A stretch of 51,017 nt of DNA from Kitasatospora cheerisanensis KCTC 2395 (GTDB lineage Bacteria > Actinomycetota > Actinomycetes > Streptomycetales > Streptomycetaceae), in the NCBI RefSeq assembly GCF_000696185.1, contig NZ_KK853997.1, forward strand, positions 7,964,264 through 8,015,280, read 5' to 3'. The notes below the pieces were generated by a model. That model searched no databases. It saw nothing but the letters and a program-made list of their open reading frames with translations, and had not been told where the DNA came from. The first letter of the stretch is position 1. The number at the start of each line of letters is the position of its first letter. This document shows positions 45,761-51,017 of the stretch, one piece after another. A program made the position numbers and the translations under genes.

Positions 45761-47155
45761 GTGACACACGACCTGGTGGTGTTCGTGCCGGGAGTCATGG
45801 GAAGCGTCCTGTGCGACGGTGACGGCCGCGACGTGTGGAACCTGTCGCTCGGCGTCGGCGGCAGGCTGGCCACGGGCATCGAAGGCTTCTTCGATCGGCT
45901 GGCGCTGCCCCCCGGCCTGGGCGACGCGGCCCCCGACGGGCCCTACGCCCTGACACCGGCCCGCCTTCTGCGGGAACCGCGCATCTACCCGGGGCTGCTG
46001 CCCCACGTCGCCTACCGGGAACTCACCCGGCACCTGGGAGAGTTGGCCGAGGGCAGAGTCGCCGTCTTCCCGTACGACTGGCGGCTGTCCAACCGGCACT
46101 CCGCCGCCCTGTTGAAGGAGTTCGTGGGCCGTGAACTCCAGCGGTGGCGCGAGCAGCGGCGGGCGGCGGGCGACGAGGAGGAACCCCGCGTGGTCCTCGT
46201 CTGCCACTCCATGGGCGGTCTGGTCGCCCGCTACTACCTGGAGGTGCTGGGCGGACGGGAGACCGCCCGGACCCTGGTGACCATCGGCACGCCGTACGCG
46301 GGAGCGGTGAAGGCGGTGCGGATCCTCACCGGGACCCTCTCCGGCAGGAAGCTCCTCGGCATCGGCACCAGGCTGCGCGAAGCCCTCGTGACCGCTGCCC
46401 GCACCATGCCGTCCGTCCACCAACTGCTGCCCACCTACCAGTGCGTGACAGGACACCCCGCCGGCACGCGACTGGACGCGGTGCCCGTTCCCGACCTCGA
46501 CACCGCCATGGTCGACGACGCCTTCGCCCTGCGCCGCGAGCTGGACGAGGCGGTGCGCCGGAACACCGCGGAGGACCTGCTGGCGGGCCGACCCGCCCCC
46601 TACCGGGTGTTCGCCTCCGGCGGGAAGGGGGAGCCGACCGACATCGCGCTCAGCCTGCCGGCCGGAGTCATCACCTACGCGGACCGCTTCGAGGACCGGG
46701 ACCGGTGGCAGGGCGACGGCACCGTGCCGTGCCTGTCCGCCACGCCGCCCGAGTGGGAGGACGGCGCCCGCGTCGACTGGTTCCGCCTTGGCCACACCGC
46801 ACTGCCCAACGACGCCCTGCTCCACCGCCAGCTGTACGACCGCTACGAGGCGCTCGACCACCGCCCCTACCAGATGCTGGGCACGGGATTCGGCATCGAC
46901 GTCCCCGAGGCGGCCGCCGCTGGAACCCCGCTCCCGGTGACCGCTGTCTCCGAGGAGCCCGGCCTGCTCCTGCAAGCCCGTCTCGTCTCGCCGGACAGCG
47001 GGAAGACCATCGAACGACGACGGCTCGTCCCCGACGGCGACGGCGGCTACAGCGCCACGTTCTCGCCCCCGCCGGGTGTATGGATGGTGGAGGCGACGAC
47101 CGCGCACGCCACCGCAGCACCCGTGCAGCGGGAAGCGGTGCTGGTCCTGGACTGA
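45761..47155 (+). CDS. LCAT-like lipase/acyltransferase
   Basis: A 464-residue alpha/beta hydrolase of the lecithin:cholesterol acyltransferase type, with no signal peptide. GTG 45761 follows GAAGGAG at about eight bases. Motifs: LVVFVPGVMGSVLCDGDGRD (oxyanion-side PGxxGS), VFPYDWRLSNRHSAALLKEF, nucleophile elbow VVLVCHSMGGLVARYYLEVL (Ser about 150), TLVTIGTPYAGAVKAVRI, and the acid and His in WQGDGTVPCLSATPPEW and RLGHTALPNDALLHRQLYDR. A C-terminal beta domain (residues about 390-464) ends in PVQREAVLVLD. It starts 44 bases after the caspase-NACHT-WD40 gene, so the two are an operon. Cytoplasmic location, lipid-cutting chemistry and this partner suggest a membrane-damaging effector. Confidence 0.88.
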   Translation: MTHDLVVFVPGVMGSVLCDGDGRDVWNLSLGVGGRLATGIEGFFDRLALPPGLGDAAPDGPYALTPARLLREPRIYPGLLPHVAYRELTRHLGELAEGRVAVFPYDWRLSNRHSAALLKEFVGRELQRWREQRRAAGDEEEPRVVLVCHSMGGLVARYYLEVLGGRETARTLVTIGTPYAGAVKAVRILTGTLSGRKLLGIGTRLREALVTAARTMPSVHQLLPTYQCVTGHPAGTRLDAVPVPDLDTAMVDDAFALRRELDEAVRRNTAEDLLAGRPAPYRVFASGGKGEPTDIALSLPAGVITYADRFEDRDRWQGDGTVPCLSATPPEWEDGARVDWFRLGHTALPNDALLHRQLYDRYEALDHRPYQMLGTGFGIDVPEAAAAGTPLPVTAVSEEPGLLLQARLVSPDSGKTIERRRLVPDGDGGYSATFSPPPGVWMVEATTAHATAAPVQREAVLVLD

Positions 47156-47308
47156 ACGCCGTGTCCACTCGCTGCCGGATCGCCCTGAGCGCCGACCAAA
47201 GGCCCACCTGGACACCCCGGATCGCCCGGTCGGCATCGCACTGACCCGACCGCTCCGGCCATCGACTGCTGCCGTCGTCGCCATCGAGTCGACGGCAGCA
47301 CGGAGCCG

Positions 47309-47353
47309 GTGCGGTGCGGTGGGGTGGGGCGGGGTGGGGTGGGGTGCGGTGCG
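47309..47353 (+). repeat. G-rich tandem repeat with strong quadruplex potential
   Basis: Between 47321 and 47344 the plus strand has five GGGG tracts separated by single bases (T, C, T, T), flanked on both sides by GGTGC repeats. Five four-G tracts with one-base loops are among the most favourable arrangements for an intramolecular G-quadruplex. Confidence 0.85.
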
Positions 47354-47518
47354 ACAGCGGCGCAGGCCTGCGCCGGGCAGTCGGCCGAGACTGCTACCCG
47401 GGTCGCAGCCGGCTGCGACGAGTCGGTGAGTTTCGCAGTCGCGGGCCGGTGGCTTCGGTGCGACACCGGTGAGTTTCCGGCCGTCGGAACTCCCCTGCGC
47501 GGAGACACCCTGCCGGTG

Positions 47519-47719
47519 CCGGCCCGCGTGTGCCCGCTCCGAGTGTGGCCGGCCCGCGTGTGTCTGCGCCCGCGTGTGCCCGCTCCGCGTGTGCCCGCGC
47601 CGAGCGTGGCCGGCCCGCGTGTGCCTGCGCCTCCCGGCGCCGTCCCGCGGGTGCCGGCCTGCGTGTGCCCGTGCTTCGTGGTGCCCGTGCCTCCGGGTGC
47701 CCGGCCCGCGTGTGTCCGG
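47519..47719. repeat. Degenerate 15-bp tandem repeats
   Basis: About thirteen diverged copies of a 15-base unit like CCGGCCCGCGTGTGC follow each other. A minus-strand frame through them gives imperfect five-residue repeats (AHAGR, PRSAR, AHAER), but no credible start or domain exists, so the array is listed as a repeat. The rest of 47156-47887 has no gene. Confidence 0.7.
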
Positions 47720-47783
47720 CCCCGGACCCGTTCCGGGCGTGCGCTCGTTGTCCCACAGTTTCGGGTGTAAACAAGGCGTAAAG

Positions 47784-47802
47784 ATTGCCGGATCCTGGCA
47801 AT
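47784..47802. promoter_or_regulatory. Inverted repeat upstream of the SPFH operon
   Basis: ATTGCC-GGATCCT-GGCAAT is a perfect 6-7-6 inverted repeat 86 bases before the NfeD-like gene, next to an AT-richer GTGTAAACAAGGCGTAAAG stretch that may be the promoter. A second hairpin CGCAC-CCGA-GTGCG lies at 47838-47851. Confidence 0.45.
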
Positions 47803-47887
47803 GTGGGAGCCGCTCCCCGAATGCCATGACCGATCCGCGCACCCGAGTGCGGGAGCGATCAGCGTGAGGTAAAGGGGGAGAGACCGG

Positions 47888-48489
47888 ATGCACAGGTTCT
47901 TCGAAGCCGCGCTGGGCTACCCGACGGCGCTGTTCAGCTTCGCGTTGCTGGTCGTCGCCGGGTACTGGGGGCTGGTGCTGCTCGGCGGCCTGGGCGTCGA
48001 CCTCCTCGACGGGGGCACGACATCGACGCCCACGGGGGCGTCCTCGACGGCCTGCGACTGGGCGGGGCACCGGTGACGGTGGCCGGGTCACTGCTGATCG
48101 CCATTGCCTGGTCCGTGAGCCTGTCGGGATCGGCGCTGACCACCGGCCTGCCGGCCCGCACCGCCGTCCTGGCCGCGGCACTGGTCTCGGCCTGGACGGG
48201 AACGAAGGCGCTGCTGCGCCCGCTGGCGAAGCTGCTGCGGCAGGAACGCGCCACCCGGCGGCACGACTTCGTGGGACGGCTCTGCGTGGTGCGCACCGGC
48301 CGGGTGACCGGCGACTTCGGGCAGGCCGAAGTCGCCGCCGAGGACGGGTCGACCGCCGTCGTGCAGATCCGCACCCGCACCCAGGAGACGGGGCTGACCA
48401 CCGGCCGCACCGCCCTGATCTTCGACTACGACTCCGAGGGCGAGTACTTCCTCGTCGCCCCGTTCGATCCCGCGCTGCCCGGCAGCTGA
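47888..48489 (+). CDS. NfeD/YqiJ-like membrane protein with OB fold, one frame break
   Basis: ATG 47888 follows AAAGGGGGAGAG. The first 40 residues form a membrane helix (TALFSFALLVVAGYWGLVLL) and GGLGVDLLDGG. Then, at a run of five G (about 48010-48014), the frame must shift; with six G it continues HDIDAHGGVLDGLRLGGAPV, a second helix TVAGSLLIAIAWSVSLSG and a third (RTAVLAAALVSAWTGTKALL). A C-terminal OB-fold domain follows: HDFVGRLCVVRTGRVTGDFG, EDGSTAVVQIRTRTQETGL, LIFDYDSEGEYFLVAPFDPA. This is the usual upstream partner of flotillin/SPFH proteins (YqiJ-YqiK in enterobacteria). About 200 residues when joined; cotranscribed with the flotillin gene 47 bases downstream. Confidence 0.75.
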
Positions 48490-48536
48490 CCGCACCGCCG
48501 CGCCACCGGCGACTTCTCTTCACTCAAAGGACCGTG

Positions 48537-50546
48537 ATGAACACCATCGCTGTGGGCTTCGGCGTGCTCGTCGCCGTCGCGCTGCTCATCGTGCTCGCGC
48601 TGCTGCTGCTCACCAGCCGCCTGTACCGGAAGGTCGAGCAGGGCAAGGCGCTGATCATCTCCAAGACGAAGAAGGTCGACGTCACCTTCACCGGCGCGAT
48701 CGTCCTGCCGGTACTGCACAAGGCCGAACTGATGGACATCTCGGTGAAGACCATCGAGATCTCCCGGACCGGCCGCGACGGCCTGATCTGCCGGGACAAC
48801 ATCCGTGCCGACCTCCGGATCTCGTTCTTCGTGCGGGTGAACAAGACCGTCGAGGACGTCATCAAGGTGGCCCAGGCGATCGGCACCGCCCGGGCCAGCG
48901 ACCAGGGAGCGGTGCAGGACTTCTTCTCCGCCAAGTTCTCCGAGGCGCTGAAGACCGTCGGCAAGCAGCTGGACTTCACCGACCTCTACACCCACCGGCA
49001 CGAGTTCCGCGACCAGATCATCGCGGTCATCGGCACCGACCTCAACGGCTACAGCCTGGAGGACGCGGCGATCGACCACCTGGAGCAGACCCCGATCACC
49101 TCGCTGGACGCCGACAACATCCTCGACGCCCAGGGCATCCGCAAGATCACCGAGCTGACGGCGATCGAGCACGTCCGCACCAACGAGTACCGGCGCACCG
49201 AGGAGAAGGAGATCACCCGGCAGAACGTCGACGCCCGCGAGGCCGTCCTCGAACTGGAACGCCGTCAGGCGGACGCGGAGATCCGCCAGCGCCGCGAGAT
49301 CGAGACGCTGCGCGCCAAGGAGGAAGCGGCGATCGCCCGCGTCCAGGAGGAGGAGCGGCTCAGCGCCCAGGGCGCGTTCCTGAAGACCGAGGAACAGCTC
49401 GGCATCCAGCGCGAGAACCAGGCCCGCGAGGTGGCCGTCGCGCAGAAGAACCGCGAGCGGGTCATCGCCGTGGAGAGCGAGCGGATCGAGAAGGACCGGC
49501 TGCTGGAGGTGATCGGCCGCGACCGGGAAACCGAGCTCGCCCGGATCGCCAAGGACAAGGAGGTCGAGACCCAGAAGCGGGAGATCGCCGACGTCGTCCG
49601 CGAGCGCGTCGCGGTGGACCGAACCGTCGCCGAGCAGGAGGAGTCCATCAAGACCCTGCGCGCCGTCGAGGAGGCCGAGCGGCTGCGCAAGTCGACGGTC
49701 ATCCAGGCCGAGGCCGAGGCGCAGGAGAAACTGGTCAAGGACATCAAGGCCGCCGAGGCCGCCGAGCAGGCGTCCGCACACAAGGCCCGCGAGTCCCTGG
49801 TCCTCGCCGAGGCGCGCCGCCAGGCGGCGGACCTCGACTCGGCCGCGAAGATCCGCCTCGCCGAGGGCATCCAGGCCGAGGCCGCCGCCCAAGGCCTCGC
49901 GAAGGTCCAGGTGCGCGAACAGGAAGCGGCGGCGATCGAGAAGGTCGGCCGGGCGGAGGCCGTCGTCCTCACCGAGAAGGCGCAGGCCACCGCACTGGAG
50001 ATCGGCGCGAAGCTCAAGGCCGAGGCCGAGGGCCTGACCGAGAAAGCCGCCGCGATGGCCGCCCTCGACGAGGCCGGCCGAGCGCACGAGGAGTACCGGC
50101 TGCGCCTGGCCGCCGAGAAGGACATCCGGCTGGCGGGCCTGGACGCGCAGCGGCAGATCGCCGAGGCGCAGGCCGCCCTGGTCGCCGCCGGGCTGGAGAA
50201 GGCGAACATCGACATCGTCGGCGGTGACAGCGTCTTCTTCGACCGCCTGGTGCAGTCCGTGACCGCGGGCAAGGCCGTGGACGCCTTCGTCGCCCACTCC
50301 GACACCGCCCGCACCCTGGCCGGCCCCTGGCTGAACGGCGACGCCAGCTTCACCGAGGACCTCACCCGGGTGCTGTCCTCCGTCTCCACCGCGGACGTGC
50401 AGAACCTCACCGTCTCCGCACTGCTGACGAAGCTCATCGGCCAGGGCGGCGACCCGAGCAGCCAGCTCACCCAACTGCTCGCCTCCGCACAGAAGCTGGG
50501 CATCGCCGAGACCCCGCTCGCGGCCTCCAACGGCACGACGAAGTAG
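48537..50546 (+). CDS. Flotillin / SPFH-domain protein (YqiK-like)
   Basis: A 669-residue membrane-microdomain scaffold. AAAGGA five bases before ATG 48537 sets the start. One N-terminal helix (GFGVLVAVALLIVLALLLLT), then the SPFH/band-7 domain (about 30-200): RKVEQGKALIISKTKKVDVT, VKTIEISRTGRDGLICRDNI, DLRISFFVRVNKTVEDVI, DLNGYSLEDAAIDHLEQTPI. A very long Glu/Ala/Arg-rich coiled coil covers about 205-540, typical of flotillins, followed by a C-terminal domain (VGGDSVFFDRLVQSVTAGKA). It oligomerises at the inner membrane and organises lipid domains. The stop is TAG inside the first unit of a 30-bp tandem repeat; the same frame stays open in repeat-like form to TGA 50804 apart from two more TAGs. 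Confidence 0.92.
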   Translation: MNTIAVGFGVLVAVALLIVLALLLLTSRLYRKVEQGKALIISKTKKVDVTFTGAIVLPVLHKAELMDISVKTIEISRTGRDGLICRDNIRADLRISFFVRVNKTVEDVIKVAQAIGTARASDQGAVQDFFSAKFSEALKTVGKQLDFTDLYTHRHEFRDQIIAVIGTDLNGYSLEDAAIDHLEQTPITSLDADNILDAQGIRKITELTAIEHVRTNEYRRTEEKEITRQNVDAREAVLELERRQADAEIRQRREIETLRAKEEAAIARVQEEERLSAQGAFLKTEEQLGIQRENQAREVAVAQKNRERVIAVESERIEKDRLLEVIGRDRETELARIAKDKEVETQKREIADVVRERVAVDRTVAEQEESIKTLRAVEEAERLRKSTVIQAEAEAQEKLVKDIKAAEAAEQASAHKARESLVLAEARRQAADLDSAAKIRLAEGIQAEAAAQGLAKVQVREQEAAAIEKVGRAEAVVLTEKAQATALEIGAKLKAEAEGLTEKAAAMAALDEAGRAHEEYRLRLAAEKDIRLAGLDAQRQIAEAQAALVAAGLEKANIDIVGGDSVFFDRLVQSVTAGKAVDAFVAHSDTARTLAGPWLNGDASFTEDLTRVLSSVSTADVQNLTVSALLTKLIGQGGDPSSQLTQLLASAQKLGIAETPLAASNGTTK

Positions 50547-50786
50547 CTCGCGGCCCGCAGCGGCACGGCGAAGCAGCACGCGGCTCGCGACGGTACGACG
50601 GAGTAGCGCGCGGCCCGCAACAGCAGGAAGAAGCAGCACGCGGCTCGCGACGGTACGACGGAGTAGCGCGCGGCCCGCAACAGCAGGAAGAAGCAGCTCG
50701 TGGCTCGCGACGGCACGGTGAAGCAGCTCGTGGCCCGCGACGGCACGGCGAAGCAGCGCGCGGCCCGCAACAGCAGGAAGAACCGG
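50517..50786 (+). repeat. Nine in-frame 30-bp tandem repeats with CAG/TAG at codon ten
   Basis: Units start at 50517, 50547, 50577, 50607, 50637, 50667, 50697, 50727 and 50757, all in the flotillin reading frame. The 60 bases 50577-50636 are repeated exactly at 50637-50696. Each unit encodes ten residues like LAARSGTAKQ, HAARDGTTE, RAARNSRKKQ or LVARDGTAKQ. Codon ten is TAG in units 1, 3 and 5, CAG in units 2, 4, 6, 7 and 8, and CGG in unit 9. The frame then reads KEQPP and ends in TGA 50802-50804, overlapping the next gene's GTG. There are no spacers, so it is not CRISPR. Confidence 0.92.
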
Positions 50787-50800
50787 AAGGAGCAGCCACC

Positions 50801-51017
50801 GTGACCGAGGACGTCGTCGACACGGGCACGTACGAGGTGCTGCGCGCGCGGCTGGCCGGAGCCGCGGCCGACCTGACCGAGCGGGCCACCGCCCTCAACG
50901 CCCGCCGGGTGGCGGAGTTCGGCGCGGGCGAGCTCCAACTGGCACGCACCGCCCGACTGGCCACGGCCGGTGCATGCACACTGCGGGACGCGGTCGGCCT
51001 CGACGGCCTGCTGCTGG
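50801..51017 (+). CDS. DNA-repair-ATPase-like protein, N-terminal fragment
   Basis: GTG 50801, preceded by GGAAGGAG at a good distance, starts MTEDVVDTGTYEVLRARLAG, AAADLTERATALNARRVAEF, GAGELQLARTARLATAGACT, LRDAVGLDGLLL and runs out of the window. The GTYEVLRxRLxxxAxxLxxRAxALNARRVxEFG pattern is the start I associate with very large proteins annotated as DNA repair ATPases that sit next to flotillin-like genes in streptomycetes. The start overlaps the TGA that would end a readthrough frame from the flotillin gene. Only 72 codons are visible, so the ATPase domain itself is not seen. Confidence 0.6.
   Translation, partial: MTEDVVDTGTYEVLRARLAGAAADLTERATALNARRVAEFGAGELQLARTARLATAGACTLRDAVGLDGLLL

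Noticed and set aside
47394..47801. Minus-strand frame with five-residue repeats
   Set aside because: It reflects the 15-bp DNA repeat array; it has only a TTG start without ribosome site and no domain.
45065..48523. Long minus-strand frame spanning the LCAT and NfeD-like genes
   Set aside because: It crosses several real genes and repeat arrays antisense and has no recognisable domain.
50517..50786. CRISPR-like array
   Set aside because: Repeats are directly adjacent with no spacers, follow the codon register of the flotillin gene, and no cas genes are near.
49265..50938. Minus-strand frame with Phe/Leu-rich repeats through the 30-bp array
   Set aside because: It is antisense to the flotillin coiled coil and the repeat; the residues are the reverse reading of the repeat units.

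Overview
The window looks like part of an actinobacterial chromosome, most likely Streptomyces or a close relative such as Kitasatospora. Base composition is very GC-rich with strong third-position GC bias, GTG starts are common, and the protein families (SpoIIE-type PP2C phosphatase with GAF domains, MmyB-type and XRE regulators, Rpf-LysM protein, terpene synthase with P450s, caspase-NACHT-WD40 protein) are typical of that group. No rRNA, tRNA or CRISPR array was seen.

Layout. 1-9.3 kb: an M48 metallopeptidase and a coupled partner, a 755-aa unknown protein, a DUF6193-like protein, a SnoaL-like protein and several short or broken unknowns. 9.3-14.2 kb: a GAF-GAF-PP2C phosphatase, then a sulfite-oxidase-like molybdoenzyme followed by a fasciclin lipoprotein and a bidirectional terminator. 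15-17 kb: a cupin and a Gfo/Idh/MocA oxidoreductase. 17.4-24.8 kb: a patchwork with an IS5-like element, an MmyB-type regulator remnant, an Rpf-LysM secreted protein, a ricin-like secreted protein, a stand-alone LspA, a phage-derived fragment with a 115-bp tandem duplication, a methyltransferase and a broken XRE regulator. 25.0-28.7 kb: a P450 - terpene synthase - P450 operon that probably makes an oxidised sesquiterpene-type product. 29-34 kb: DUF3592-like membrane proteins and a divergent alpha/beta hydrolase / LysR pair. 34.4-40 kb: an IS481-family element with CTAG duplication, a TerB-like protein, a secreted histidine acid phosphatase and a FUSC-type membrane protein. 40.3-47.2 kb: a divergent Nudix-like gene, a 1430-aa caspase-NACHT-WD40 protein and an LCAT-like hydrolase. 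47.9 kb to the end: NfeD/OB-fold protein, flotillin/SPFH protein and the start of a large DNA-repair-ATPase-like gene.

The most interesting part is the right end. The caspase-STAND-like protein and LCAT-like hydrolase look like a conflict or programmed-death module. Next to it is a membrane-organising SPFH module. The flotillin gene runs into an in-frame 30-bp tandem repeat whose tenth codon alternates CAG and TAG, and the frame through those TAGs ends exactly in a 4-base overlap with the next gene.

Two cautions apply throughout. Many genes show single-base frame breaks, often in G or C runs, which suggests indel errors in the assembly rather than real decay. Separately, at least three genes carry one in-frame TAG between well-matched halves.
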